From Planctomycetota bacterium (GTDB lineage: Bacteria; Planctomycetota; Phycisphaerae; Phycisphaerales; UBA1924), in assembly GCA_003696725.1 (NCBI GenBank), contig RFGI01000071.1, positions 1 to 43,809 of the forward strand: a DNA stretch of 43,809 nt, given 5' to 3'. Under the pieces are notes generated by a model that worked only from the letters and a program-made list of their open reading frames with translations, was not told the origin of the DNA and did no database searches. Below, one piece after another: positions 27,096-37,075 of this stretch (positions are counted from its first letter, which is position 1; each line of letters begins with the position of its first letter). The position numbers and the translations under genes were made by a program.

Positions 27096-28445
27096 TCATG
27101 AGGCGGCCGGGACCCTCGGGCGGCCCCGCTCGAGCCCGGCGGGCCTGGACGCGCGAGCCGGCCTCGCCGCCGGGACGGCGCGCCGCGCCGGGGCGATCGC
27201 GCCCACGATCGCCAGCGTCAGCAGCCAGTGCATGATCATCTGCGCGAAGTAGGTCAGGGCGATGAAGTTCATCGCGTGCACGAACAGGGTCACGCCCACG
27301 CACCACCCGAACCATTCGGCCCGGAGGTCGCCCCGTCGAGCGCGGACGAACCGCCCCACGCCGGCGAAGGCGGCCGCGATCAGCCCGACGAACGCCAGCA
27401 GCGTCCAGAGCCCGCCGTTGACCCCCTCGAAGACGTACTGGTTGGTGATGTCGCGGAGCTGGCCCCACGCGTCCCAGTTCTCGGTCGTGAGCGTCCCGAG
27501 CGCCCACCAGTCGTCGAAGTGCTTGATCGCGGCGTCGATGAGGTGGTACCGGTGCCAGCCGGTGGACCCGCTGATCACGTTGACGCGGGCGATCAGGCTC
27601 CAGACCGGGCCCTTCATCACCAGGTGCAGCGCGATCAGCGCCACCACCGAACCCCAGCGGATGGCGCGCATGCGCCGGCGGAAGACAAACATCCCGCAGC
27701 CGAAGATCGTGAACAACACCGACATCACCGGCGTGCTCGAGCTCGTCGTGAACACGATGAACAGCGTCGCCAGGACGCCCGCGACGCCCAGCCACCGCTC
27801 GCGCGGGACCAGCGCCAGCCGGCCCACCATCAGCGGCAGCGTCGTCCCCCAGAACACGCCGGCGAGGATCGCGTGCGCGAACGCGCCCTGGCACCGCAGG
27901 CGCCCGTCGCGCACGTGCGTGATCGGCGACACCCCGCCGAAGACCGAGAACATGTTCCGGTGCGTGACGTACTCGATCAGGAAGAACCCGGCGACCGGGA
28001 TCGACAGGATCACGAACGAGCGGATCACCCGGTCGACGTCCTTCCCGTCGCGCACCAGCACCCGGAACATGAAGTACATCCCGACCGCGTCGAAGGCGTA
28101 GCCCAGGCGGTACACCAGGGCGCTCGTCTCCGTGCGCAGCGCCAGGTAGATCGCCGTCCCGATCCCCACCACGGCGATCTGCCACAGGTCGATCGGCTTG
28201 AAGCGGAAGCCCGCGGCCTCGTTGCGCGACAGGATCCGGACCCACCCGAACACCGTCATGATCCGCAGGAAGTGGAAGTCCGCGCCCGCGATCACCACGC
28301 GCTGCGACACCGGGATGAAGCACACCAGCACGATCGTGGGCAACAGCGCGTACGCCCGCGGCGCCAGCAGCGTCGCCAGCCCGAGGATCCCCAGGATCCC
28401 CGCCCCGACGGGGTGGATCGTGGTGACGCCGGTGAACTCGTTCAT
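27096..28445 (-). CDS. O-antigen ligase/polymerase-like polytopic membrane protein
   Basis: About ten hydrophobic segments from MNEFTGVTTIHPVG; GRLRCQGAFAHAILAGVFWGTTLPL and a large loop before the last TMs, as in Wzy/WaaL-like proteins; ATGA overlap. Confidence 0.78.
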   Translation of the reverse strand: MNEFTGVTTIHPVGAGILGILGLATLLAPRAYALLPTIVLVCFIPVSQRVVIAGADFHFLRIMTVFGWVRILSRNEAAGFRFKPIDLWQIAVVGIGTAIYLALRTETSALVYRLGYAFDAVGMYFMFRVLVRDGKDVDRVIRSFVILSIPVAGFFLIEYVTHRNMFSVFGGVSPITHVRDGRLRCQGAFAHAILAGVFWGTTLPLMVGRLALVPRERWLGVAGVLATLFIVFTTSSSTPVMSVLFTIFGCGMFVFRRRMRAIRWGSVVALIALHLVMKGPVWSLIARVNVISGSTGWHRYHLIDAAIKHFDDWWALGTLTTENWDAWGQLRDITNQYVFEGVNGGLWTLLAFVGLIAAAFAGVGRFVRARRGDLRAEWFGWCVGVTLFVHAMNFIALTYFAQMIMHWLLTLAIVGAIAPARRAVPAARPARASRPAGLERGRPRVPAAS

Positions 28446-29752
28446 GCGGCGTCCTCCACCGCGGCGCCCGTGGGCGCGCCCGCCTCGACGGGCATCGGCA
28501 CGACAGGTCTCGGGCGGCGCAGCCCCCCGGCGGCGATCCGCCGGGCCGTCCCCGCGAGCGACCTGATCTTCTCCATCGTCGACAGACGCGTCAGCCAGAA
28601 GCGGAACATCGCCAGCCCGCGGTGCCGAGGCGCCGGGACCCCGCACAACCGGGACGCCAGCGACCGCCCCCACACCGCGCCCCGCGTCTTGAGGAGGTTC
28701 GGCTGGGACGCGGGCAGCGCGCCGGGCTCGACGGGCGACGCCTCGAGCGCGCCGGACTCGATCGCGCGCTCGATAAAGTCGCGCCCGCGCGGCGTGCGGG
28801 CCAGGATCAGCGACAGCCCGGGGCCGCCCGATTCGACCGGCCGATGCCAGGGGTCCCCCACCGCGACGTCGGCGAACTCGCCCGTGTGATCGGCGCAGAC
28901 CTTGCAGCGCCACTGCTTGTAGTTCGTGAGGATCTCCCCCCAGGACTGCTCGTAGGTCAGCGTGGCCGAGCGCTCGGCGCCGGCGCCGTCGCGCCAGACC
29001 GCCGTCGCCAGCCCGGGCCAGCCGTTCCCGCGGTAGCGCAGGCTGATCAGGCGCCTCGGGTCCTCGACGCCCATCCGCCGGAGCATCTCAAATGTGCCCC
29101 GCGTCGACGGCGTCCCGGCGCAGAAGAACGCGATCGTCAGCCCGAGTTTCGCGTCCAGCGCGGGGCGCATGCGGCGCGCCTTGAGCACGGCGGCGGCGTC
29201 GCAGGGCTTGCCGATGAAGACGCAGGGGCCCGGCGCCTCCTCGATCAGCCCGAGCCCGTCGCACGGGCTCGCCGGGGCGTAGCGCGAGCCGGTGCGGTCC
29301 AGGAGCTCTCGGCGCGTCGTGCTCAGGACGGTTCGGTTCAGGTGCGGCGCGTCCTGTCGGGCGGCGATGTGCAGGACGCCGGCCAGGCCCTCGCGCTCGA
29401 GCCCGTGCAGCGCCAGGGCCGAGGCCGCCCCACCGCTCGAACCGGCGAAGCGGATCTCGGGGTCGGCCGCGTGCCCTTCCCACAGCGCCAGGACCGGGCC
29501 GAAGCCGGGGAACAGCTCGCGGATGACGCCCGGCGCGCGCCGGGCGCCGGGGTCGTGCTCGAGCGCCACGCCCGGGCAGACGCGCAGGGCGTCGGATGTG
29601 TCGGCGTCGCGCCCGCCGGTGACGACCGGGCGCCGACCGTGTTCGAGGTCGTCGACCATCTCGATGCGCGCGTCGACGGCGGCGCAGGCCCCGCACCCGC
29701 AGCACAGCCCGCGCTCCGCGACATCCGTGATGGACAGGACGGGGAGCCTCAC
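28442..29752 (-). CDS. FrhB-like (coenzyme F420 hydrogenase/dehydrogenase beta subunit family) Fe-S oxidoreductase
   Basis: GLCCGCGACAAVD Cys cluster, FAGSSGGAASALALHGLE, CVFIGKPCDAAAVLKAR, CKVCADHTGEFADVAVGDPW; GTGA overlap. Confidence 0.85.
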   Translation of the reverse strand: MRLPVLSITDVAERGLCCGCGACAAVDARIEMVDDLEHGRRPVVTGGRDADTSDALRVCPGVALEHDPGARRAPGVIRELFPGFGPVLALWEGHAADPEIRFAGSSGGAASALALHGLEREGLAGVLHIAARQDAPHLNRTVLSTTRRELLDRTGSRYAPASPCDGLGLIEEAPGPCVFIGKPCDAAAVLKARRMRPALDAKLGLTIAFFCAGTPSTRGTFEMLRRMGVEDPRRLISLRYRGNGWPGLATAVWRDGAGAERSATLTYEQSWGEILTNYKQWRCKVCADHTGEFADVAVGDPWHRPVESGGPGLSLILARTPRGRDFIERAIESGALEASPVEPGALPASQPNLLKTRGAVWGRSLASRLCGVPAPRHRGLAMFRFWLTRLSTMEKIRSLAGTARRIAAGGLRRPRPVVPMPVEAGAPTGAAVEDAA

Positions 29753-31158
29753 GCGGGCGCCGCCTCCAGGTACAGGCCGCTGGCCAGCAGCGGCGCCATC
29801 GCCCCCCCGAGCCGGCGCGACCACGCCCCGGCCCGCTCGCCGTAGGCCCAGCCGCAACGCTGCGCGCGCCAGCCGCTCTGGCGGAGTGTGCGCGTCAGCC
29901 ACGCGCGGGTCGAGGGGTGCACGCCCGATCGCTCGTAGTCGCCGGCGCCGGCCATCCCGTTGCGCGTGATCCAGCGCTGGCGTAGGACCGAGGCGCTGCC
30001 CAGGTTCGGCGCCCGGAGAATCAGACGCCCGCCGTCGGCGGTCAGCCCGCGCAGGTCGCGCAGCCGACGGCTCGGGTCCGGCGCCAGATGCACGACGTCC
30101 GGCGCCAGGATCACGTCGAACGACCGGCCCGCCAGCGCCGCGAGCGCTTCCCCGTGGTCGGCCGGCGTGACCTCGATCCCGCGATCCTCCAGGAGGATGG
30201 AGACGGCCGAATCCAGCGGCGTCGCCGTCACCCTCGCCTCGCGTTCAACGAGCGCGGATTCGAGTTCCCCCCACCCGGCGCCGTAGGACAGCACGGCTTG
30301 CCCCGGCTCGACGGCCTGGACCAGCCGGTCGTCGGCGGGCTCGTAGTAGTGCCGCGACCAGCGCGCCCCGGGCAGCCGCGTCTCCGTCGGGAGCAGCTCC
30401 CGCGCCGGCCGGCGCCCGGCGTGGGTCTGGCGCAGCGCCTCGACCAGCCGGTCCATGCGCGCCGAATCGAGCCCCATCCGGCCGACGTACTTGTTCGTCA
30501 GGTGCGGGAGGGTGAAGTCGCCGAGCCGGTCGATCGGCAGCACCCGGCGCATCCCGCAGCGGGTGTAGGGATCGGTCGCGGCGGACACCAGCATGTCGTA
30601 GCGCCCTTCGTGCGGCTCGACGAGGAACCCGCCGGAGTCGATCGCCCGGGCCAGCTGCTCGCGGGTGAGCATGTACGCGGCGCCGTGGTCGTTGGTGAAC
30701 TCGGCGACCCGCGTCCCGCCGCGGTCTCGGACCGAGCCGGGGCGCCAGTGGAAGAACGAGTGCGCGGTGGAGTAGAACACCCGCCCGTCCGGCGCCGTCT
30801 CGGTGCGCAGGAACCCGGCGATCTCGTCCTCGGGCAGGGCCCGCGTCACGTCGAGGTACGCCCGGATGTTCGACTCGGTGATGAGCGTGTCGTCCTCGGA
30901 ATAGATGAACAGGTCGAAGTCGTCGCGGCGCTGGGCGAAGAGCGGCCGGTGGGCGAACGGCAGCGACCACGGGTTCTGGCTGGGCAGGCCCACGAGCACC
31001 TCGACATCAGGGCCGAAGTCCTTGGGGATGTTGCTCAGAACGACGCGGCGGACCGGGAAGGGCATCACCGCGTAGGCGTCCAGCAGCCGCTGGGCGTGGT
31101 CGCGGTTGCCCGCGCCGTAGTTGGCGATCGCGACGAGCACTCGGGGCGTCGGCGTCAC
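29749..31158 (-). CDS. glycosyltransferase-like domain fused to class I SAM-dependent methyltransferase
   Basis: N-half VLVAIANYGAGNRDHAQRLLDAY...DLFIYSEDDTLIT; C-half AVLSYGAGWGELESALVEREARVTATPLD...FDVILAPDVVHLAPDP...GGRLILRAPN; GTG start in GTGA overlap. Confidence 0.75.
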   Translation of the reverse strand: MTPTPRVLVAIANYGAGNRDHAQRLLDAYAVMPFPVRRVVLSNIPKDFGPDVEVLVGLPSQNPWSLPFAHRPLFAQRRDDFDLFIYSEDDTLITESNIRAYLDVTRALPEDEIAGFLRTETAPDGRVFYSTAHSFFHWRPGSVRDRGGTRVAEFTNDHGAAYMLTREQLARAIDSGGFLVEPHEGRYDMLVSAATDPYTRCGMRRVLPIDRLGDFTLPHLTNKYVGRMGLDSARMDRLVEALRQTHAGRRPARELLPTETRLPGARWSRHYYEPADDRLVQAVEPGQAVLSYGAGWGELESALVEREARVTATPLDSAVSILLEDRGIEVTPADHGEALAALAGRSFDVILAPDVVHLAPDPSRRLRDLRGLTADGGRLILRAPNLGSASVLRQRWITRNGMAGAGDYERSGVHPSTRAWLTRTLRQSGWRAQRCGWAYGERAGAWSRRLGGAMAPLLASGLYLEAAPA

Positions 31159-32135
31159 GGCGTGCGGGCTCCGTTGTGGGCGTGCTTGCGGCGGGTGCGC
31201 CGGGCGAGCAGCCCCGGCGCGGCCAGCGCGGCTAGGGCGATAGCGGCGTCGCGCCCGCGCGGGCGCAGGGCGAGGGTCTCCAGGGCGCGCCGGCGGGCGA
31301 GCCACGCCCGACCGTCCACCGCCGCCAGTTCGGACTGGGCGCGGAGGTAATACGCCAGCAGCCGGGCCAGGGCGGCCTGCACGTCCTTCGGCTCATCGGC
31401 GGCGCGGGTGTAGACCTCGGCAAAGACCTCGGCCATCGCGGCGGCGGCGGCCCGGCGGTGATCGACCTCGTCGGCGCGCGTCAGTTGCACCGCGTCGCGC
31501 TCGTCCGAGAGCACGGTGAGCGGCGCCGTCACCAGGGCGATCTTGCCCTCGAACCCCAGCCGGAAGAGCGCCCGGTTGTCCTCCCCGACGCGCAGCCGCT
31601 CGTCGAACCCGCCGACGGCCAGCAGCGCGTCGCGGCGCACCAGCCACGTCGGCAGCACGATCCGGTGGCCCGAGAACCGCGACAGGTGGCGCAGGGGCGC
31701 CTCGAGCACCACCACCTCCCCCTCGAGGGAAAGGTCCGCGAAGCCCAGCGGCGGCCGGTCCCCGCCCCCGACCCAGTTGGTCGCGGCGAGCACCACGCCC
31801 GGGTCGTCCATGACCGGCCGCTGCCGCTCGAGCTTGTCCGGGCGCCAGGCGTCGTCGCTGTCCAGGAACGCGATGAGATCGTGGCGCGCGGCGCGCACCC
31901 CCGTGTTGCGGGCGGCGCTGGGCCCGGCGTTGGGCCGCTCGATCAGGCGCACCGCGTCGGCGAACTCCCGGCGGATCGCCCCGGCCGTCCCGTCGGTCGA
32001 ACCGTCATCAACAACGATGACCTCCTCGGCGGGCCGGGTCTGTTCCAGGACGCTGCGCACGGCCCGAGCCACGCGCCGGGCGCGGTTGTACGTCGGGATC
32101 ACGACGGACACGCCCGGCGTGGTCCGATCCATCAT
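31155..32135 (-). CDS. glycosyltransferase family 2
   Basis: GVSVVIPTYNRARRVARAVRSVLEQTRPAEEVIVVDDGSTDGT...NAGPSAARNTGVRAARHDLIAFLDSDD; a GTG at 32138 (GTGA overlap) is an alternative start. Confidence 0.93.
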   Translation of the reverse strand: MMDRTTPGVSVVIPTYNRARRVARAVRSVLEQTRPAEEVIVVDDGSTDGTAGAIRREFADAVRLIERPNAGPSAARNTGVRAARHDLIAFLDSDDAWRPDKLERQRPVMDDPGVVLAATNWVGGGDRPPLGFADLSLEGEVVVLEAPLRHLSRFSGHRIVLPTWLVRRDALLAVGGFDERLRVGEDNRALFRLGFEGKIALVTAPLTVLSDERDAVQLTRADEVDHRRAAAAAMAEVFAEVYTRAADEPKDVQAALARLLAYYLRAQSELAAVDGRAWLARRRALETLALRPRGRDAAIALAALAAPGLLARRTRRKHAHNGARTP

Positions 32136-33364
32136 CACGCCGCGGCTCCGGCGGCGCGCTCGGCGACGGCGGCCTGTGCGGCGAGCGCGTCCCGGCGCGC
32201 CGCGCGGGCGATCAGGTCCGCCACCACCGGCGCCGACGCCTCCCATGTGTATTTCGACTCGTAGAGCGCCGCGGCGTGGTCCGCCAGCCGCGCGCCGAGC
32301 CCGGGCTCATCGATCAGCCGCGCGCACGCCCCGGCCAGACCCTCGGGCGTGTCGGCGAGCAGGACGTGCCGGCCGTGCTCGGCGTCGTACCCGAACGCTC
32401 CGATCGGCGTCGCGACGACCGGACAACCGCGGGCGAAGGCCTCGGCGATCTTGACCCGCGTCCCCCCGCCGGCGCGCACCGGCACGACCATCGCCGTCCA
32501 GGTCGCGATCTCCTCGCCCGGGTCGTCGACGTAGCCCAGCCCCTCGACGCCGGGGCCCGCCACCGCGCCCGCGTCCGACCCCGCGCCGACGAGGCGCAGG
32601 GTCGCCGAGGGGTGCGCCGCGCGGACCGTCGGCCAGGCCCGGTCCACGAACCAGCGCACGCCGTCGAGGTTCGGGCCGTACTCGAGCGTCCCGATGAACC
32701 CGAACCTGGGTGGCGACGCGGGCCGGCGCGGGACCGGCGCCGGCCGGTCGAACCCGTTGGGCACGACCCCGATGCGCTCGGCGCCCCCGAGCCGCCGCCG
32801 GTCGGCGTCGCTGCACACGGCCAGGGCGGCGAACCGCGACAGCAGGCGGCGCTCGCGCACGCCCCACATCGCCGCGCGCCAGCGGGCGCGAGCCCGCGCA
32901 GCGCCGGTCAGGCCCGCGGCGCGGGTCGATTCCAGTTGGCTCGGCAGGTCGTCCACGTCGAGCACCGCCCCGGGCCAGCGCCGCAGCCCGGTCGCGTTGG
33001 CCGTGCGGACCGTGTGCACCCAGGCGGCGTCGTGCTCACGGATCAGCCCGACGATGGTCGCGCGGTCGGTCGGCGTGATGGCGAACCCGTGCGTGTTCAG
33101 AAACGCCGGGTCGATCGACCGCCGCAGCCGGGTCGGCCAGGCGTCGGCGTGGCGCATCCGGATGACGCCGGCCAGGTCGAAGTCGGCGCGGGCCTCGTCG
33201 AGCCATTCGTCGGGCCAGTCCCCCGCGGAGACCAGCAGGAGCGTCACGTCGCCCACGCCCCGCAGCAGCCGGCCGACGTGCCGCACGCGCAGGCGGGCGC
33301 CGAAGTCCGGCCCGGCTGGGCAGTGGCTGGCGATGTACAAGATGCGCGGGCGGGCGCCGGTCAC
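32135..33364 (-). CDS. glycosyltransferase family 4 (GT-B)
   Basis: RILYIASHCPAGPDFGARLRVRHVGRLL...IGVVPNGFD...FGFIGTLEYGPNLDGVRWFVDRAWP...GGGTRVKIAEAFARGCPVVATPIGAFG. Confidence 0.92.
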   Translation of the reverse strand: MTGARPRILYIASHCPAGPDFGARLRVRHVGRLLRGVGDVTLLLVSAGDWPDEWLDEARADFDLAGVIRMRHADAWPTRLRRSIDPAFLNTHGFAITPTDRATIVGLIREHDAAWVHTVRTANATGLRRWPGAVLDVDDLPSQLESTRAAGLTGAARARARWRAAMWGVRERRLLSRFAALAVCSDADRRRLGGAERIGVVPNGFDRPAPVPRRPASPPRFGFIGTLEYGPNLDGVRWFVDRAWPTVRAAHPSATLRLVGAGSDAGAVAGPGVEGLGYVDDPGEEIATWTAMVVPVRAGGGTRVKIAEAFARGCPVVATPIGAFGYDAEHGRHVLLADTPEGLAGACARLIDEPGLGARLADHAAALYESKYTWEASAPVVADLIARAARRDALAAQAAVAERAAGAAA

Positions 33365-34179
33365 GCGGGGGCCTCGGGCTTGCGGGCCACGAACGCTTGG
33401 GCCAAGGCCGGGTACCCGCCGATCATGTAGTCCTCGAGCCGGCTCAGGATGCGCCGCGGGTCGAACTCCGGGTAGCCGTACAGTTCGGCGCGGTCGCCCG
33501 TCACCAGCTCGAGCCCGCCCCACTGCACGAGGTCGCGCACCGGGACGTTGACGCCGTACTCATTGGAGGCGCGGTCGGTGAACGGTTCGAGATTGAGAAA
33601 GAGATCGACGGTCGCGACGAACAGCCCGCCGGGCCGCAGCAGCCGGCCGACGTGGGCCATGAGCCCGGGCAGCTCGTCCATCGGGATGTGCTCGATGGTG
33701 GAGATGGACAGCACCCGATCGAACGAGTCGTCCTCGAGCCCGGCGTCCTGGAGGAACGTCCGGCGCAGCTCGACGCTCGTGCCGAAGGCGCGGTTGAGGC
33801 GGGCGATCGAGCGCTCGTCGACGGGCCAGCCCCGGCCGTGGGCCTCGTCGCCGGGATCGACGTTGACCACCGACGCGCCCGCCCGAGCCAGCACGAACTG
33901 CATCCCGGCGAGCCCGCCCCCGATGTCCAGCACGCGCAGTCCTGGCTCGGGCGCGATCGCCTCGTACGCCCACGGGTACTCGAACACCCGGATCGTGTTG
34001 TTCGGCTGGATCGCGAACGGCCCGCGCACGGACGGCGCCCAGCGGAACAGGGTGCGCTCGACGAGCCCCCGGCCGCGCGGCAGGGATCGCGCCAGCCGCT
34101 CGAGCCTCGAGCCGAACGGCGCGCCCATCCGGCGGTTCCAGTCCTTGTACGCCGGCGGCAGTCTCGACGGGGCGATCAT
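33361..34179 (-). CDS. class I SAM-dependent methyltransferase
   Basis: LRVLDIGGGLAGMQFVLARAGASVVNVDPGDEA...DRVLSISTIEHIPMDELPGLMAHVGRLLRPGGLFVATVDLFL; ATGA overlap. Confidence 0.88.
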   Translation of the reverse strand: MIAPSRLPPAYKDWNRRMGAPFGSRLERLARSLPRGRGLVERTLFRWAPSVRGPFAIQPNNTIRVFEYPWAYEAIAPEPGLRVLDIGGGLAGMQFVLARAGASVVNVDPGDEAHGRGWPVDERSIARLNRAFGTSVELRRTFLQDAGLEDDSFDRVLSISTIEHIPMDELPGLMAHVGRLLRPGGLFVATVDLFLNLEPFTDRASNEYGVNVPVRDLVQWGGLELVTGDRAELYGYPEFDPRRILSRLEDYMIGGYPALAQAFVARKPEAPA

Positions 34180-35705
34180 GAGGCGGCGGCCATCTCCGGG
34201 GTGACGGGTGACGGGTCCGTGGCCGGAGAGTGGTCCGGCGCGCTCGGGGTGTCGTCTCCTCGGGCGCCGGCGATCCGGCGCGCGACCGCCACTGCGTCGC
34301 GGGCCGCGTCCCGGCACAGCCACCACGACCCCGCGGCGAACACGCCCACGCCCAGCACGACCGACGCGGCGACCACAACGATCGGCGGCGTGGCGCCCGG
34401 CAGCGCCCGCCGCATCGCGAGGACCGCGCCGGCCATCACGACGGACGCCACGGCCGGGCCGAAGACCGACGACGCCTGCGTCCGGATCGACACGCCCGCC
34501 AGCGCCCGCAGGGCGACGGCGTTGACCGCCAGCGCGATCGCCGAGGACGCGACCATCGCCCACGCCACCCCGACGGCGCCGAACCGGTAGCCGGCGACGA
34601 TCGCCGCCGTGGTCCACGCGGTGTGGGCGACCATGATGCTCAAGAAAACACCCGGCCGGCCCGCCGCCATCATCACCGGGTGAACAAACGTCTGCGCCCC
34701 GCGCAGGGCCGCGGCGATCGCCAGGACCGCCAGCACGGGCCCGGCGTCGGCCCACACAGCGCCGAACACCATCGGGGTCACCTCGCGGGCCACCGTCGCC
34801 AGCCCGAAGAACACCGGGAACATGACCAGCCCCGCCAGGCGAAGGGCCCGGCTGTACGCCGCCCCCAGCGCCGCGCGGTCGGCTTGCTTGCGCGACATCC
34901 AGGGCAGCGCGACGGCTTGCAGCGGCGCGGTTAAGAGGTCCAAGACCAGCGTCATCAGCCGCTGCGCCAGGAAGTACACGCCCAGCGCCACGGGCCCGAG
35001 CCCGACGCCGATGACGGCCTTGTCCAGCTGCTGCGAGAAGAACCACAGGACGTTTGTCGCCAGGACGTTGGCGCTGAAGCCGAAGAGTTCGCCGAACGCC
35101 CGGCGCTCGGCCCGCAGCCCGGGACGCCACCGGCTCGCCGACCACAGCGCCGCGACCCCGACGACCGCGGCTGTGAGCTGCTGCCCCACCAGGCTCCACA
35201 CGCCGAACCCCGCCAGGGCCATCCCCACGCCGGCGGCGCCGCCCGCCAGGACGCCCAGCGTCGAGCGCACCGCCAATGGGCGGAACCGCATCTGCCGGGT
35301 CAGCGACGCGGCCGGCACCGACGCCAGGGAGTTGATCGGAACCACCGCCGCCAGCCAGCGCAGCACCGGCGCCAGCCCGGGCTCGCCGGCGACCGCCGCG
35401 ATCGGGCCCGCGGCCAACACCATCACGACGAACAGGCCCGTGCTCAGCGCGAGCGAGATCCAGAACGCCGTGTCCAGGTGAGCGTCGCGGAGGTCCTCGC
35501 GCTGGATGATCGCCGTGCCGAACCCCTGCGAAACGAAGAGCTGGCAGAAGGACGTCACCACCGCGGCCAACGCCACCAGCCCGAAGGCTTCCGGCGCCAG
35601 CAGCCGCGCCAGCGCGACATACACCACGAACGACAGGACGTGCCGGCCCCAGCGCTCGGCCGTCGCCCACACCAGCCCGGCGGCGATGTCCCGGCGGACG
35701 GTCAT
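34176..35705 (-). CDS. polysaccharide flippase (Wzx / MATE-like lipopolysaccharide biosynthesis protein)
   Basis: Polytopic; VYVALARLLAPEAFGLVALAAVVTSFCQLFVSQGFGTAIIQREDL; LDKAVIGVGLGPVALGVYFLAQRL. Confidence 0.92.
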   Translation of the reverse strand: MTVRRDIAAGLVWATAERWGRHVLSFVVYVALARLLAPEAFGLVALAAVVTSFCQLFVSQGFGTAIIQREDLRDAHLDTAFWISLALSTGLFVVMVLAAGPIAAVAGEPGLAPVLRWLAAVVPINSLASVPAASLTRQMRFRPLAVRSTLGVLAGGAAGVGMALAGFGVWSLVGQQLTAAVVGVAALWSASRWRPGLRAERRAFGELFGFSANVLATNVLWFFSQQLDKAVIGVGLGPVALGVYFLAQRLMTLVLDLLTAPLQAVALPWMSRKQADRAALGAAYSRALRLAGLVMFPVFFGLATVAREVTPMVFGAVWADAGPVLAVLAIAAALRGAQTFVHPVMMAAGRPGVFLSIMVAHTAWTTAAIVAGYRFGAVGVAWAMVASSAIALAVNAVALRALAGVSIRTQASSVFGPAVASVVMAGAVLAMRRALPGATPPIVVVAASVVLGVGVFAAGSWWLCRDAARDAVAVARRIAGARGDDTPSAPDHSPATDPSPVTPEMAAAS

Positions 35706-37033
35706 TTTGCCGCGCACCCCAGCGCCTCGGCTCGCGCGGGCGCCGGCGCCGCACCGGAGCGCCACGAGGGGTCGATCGCGTCGGCCACGGCGTCGAACTG
35801 GTCGTTCGCCGTCCCCATCACCGCGGGCAGCGCCCGCTCCAGGGACGCCCGGACGCCCGCCCGGTCGCGCAACGACGCCAGGGCTCGCGCCGCGGCGGCG
35901 CCCGCGTCGAGCGTCCGCATGTCCGCGACCTGCTCGCCCTGCGCGCACGACTCGAACACGCCGCGGGCCTTGAGGCTGTACGCCAGCGTGCTGGTGGGCA
36001 CGCCCGAGGAGAGGGCCGCGATCGTCGCGTGCATCCGCGTCCCGCAGAACCAGTCGCAGCGGGAGATGATCCACTTGGCGTGACGCGGGTCGTCCACGGC
36101 CGGGGCGACGGCGACGCGGCCGGGCGCCCCGATCTGCTCCGCCAACTCGGCGCACGCGGCGGGGTCGGACTCCCGCTGGCCCGGCGGGGTCACCACGTGC
36201 GGGACCAGGAGCAGCCGGGCGCCGGGCGTCTTGAGGATCTCGCCGCACATCGCGACCAGGGCGGCGCGGTAGTCGCACGCCAGGCCGAACCGCTCGCGGG
36301 CCGCGCCGGGGTCGTTCCAGACCAGGCCGCTGACGTTCAGCCCCGCGACGACCGAGCCGTCCCGCTGCGTGAACCAGCCCGGCAGGGCGTCGAGCGTGTC
36401 GGCGCCGGGCTCGAGCGTCTCCAGGAGAAAGGCGACGTCGACGCCGGCGCGGTGCCGCGCGGGGTCGAAACGGTCACCGGCCAGATCGCGCAGGGTGTCG
36501 AAGGACCGCGCGTCGCGGGCCCAGGCCGAGTGCGCCGCCCGGACGATGCCCTCGGCGGTCCGGCGCGCCCGCGGCGAGGCGAACGGGCCGTACGTCTGCG
36601 GCAGGAGCACCAGGGGCGAGCGCGCCCGCAGCGCCAGGCGCTTGGGCGCGGTCACGGCGCGGAACCGCCACGCGCCGTAGATGTCGGAGAAGGAGTCCCC
36701 CCCGCTGATGTCCAGGACGGCCCGCGCGTCGCGCACGCGCCGCGCCGGCTCGTCGAGGTACAGGCCCAGACGGGCCAGCGCCAGCAGCCGGCCGACGGAC
36801 TCGGGACGATGCAGGCGCCGCGTCAGGGCAAGCCCCGCGCGGGCGCCGTCCAGGGCCCGGCCGCCCACAACCGGGCGGAACGGGCGCACGCCGCGCTGAT
36901 GGTCGAAGACGGTGACGGACAGACGGGGCAGCCGGCGGGCCAGCGCCCCGAGCGTGGCGTACGCCAGGGCCGAGACGCCGAGGTTGCCGGTGTCGGGCGC
37001 GGCGCCGCACAGGCAGATGGATGGTGTTGTCAT
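35702..37033 (-). CDS. polysaccharide pyruvyl transferase family protein
   Basis: NLGVSALAYATLGAL, DISGGDSFSDIYG, LLPQTYGPFASPRARRTAEGIVRAA, CDWFCGTRMHATIAALSSGVPTSTLAYSLKARGVF. Confidence 0.9.
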   Translation of the reverse strand: MTTPSICLCGAAPDTGNLGVSALAYATLGALARRLPRLSVTVFDHQRGVRPFRPVVGGRALDGARAGLALTRRLHRPESVGRLLALARLGLYLDEPARRVRDARAVLDISGGDSFSDIYGAWRFRAVTAPKRLALRARSPLVLLPQTYGPFASPRARRTAEGIVRAAHSAWARDARSFDTLRDLAGDRFDPARHRAGVDVAFLLETLEPGADTLDALPGWFTQRDGSVVAGLNVSGLVWNDPGAARERFGLACDYRAALVAMCGEILKTPGARLLLVPHVVTPPGQRESDPAACAELAEQIGAPGRVAVAPAVDDPRHAKWIISRCDWFCGTRMHATIAALSSGVPTSTLAYSLKARGVFESCAQGEQVADMRTLDAGAAAARALASLRDRAGVRASLERALPAVMGTANDQFDAVADAIDPSWRSGAAPAPARAEALGCAAK

Positions 37034-37075
37034 GGACGCCGGATCTTCAGCGGGCATCGGCCGGTCGGCCGGGGG

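Noticed and set aside
27228-28889. 553-aa plus-strand ORF rich in His/Arg/Asp/Pro
   Set aside because: Antisense shadow of the polymerase-like and FrhB-like genes; no domain signature.
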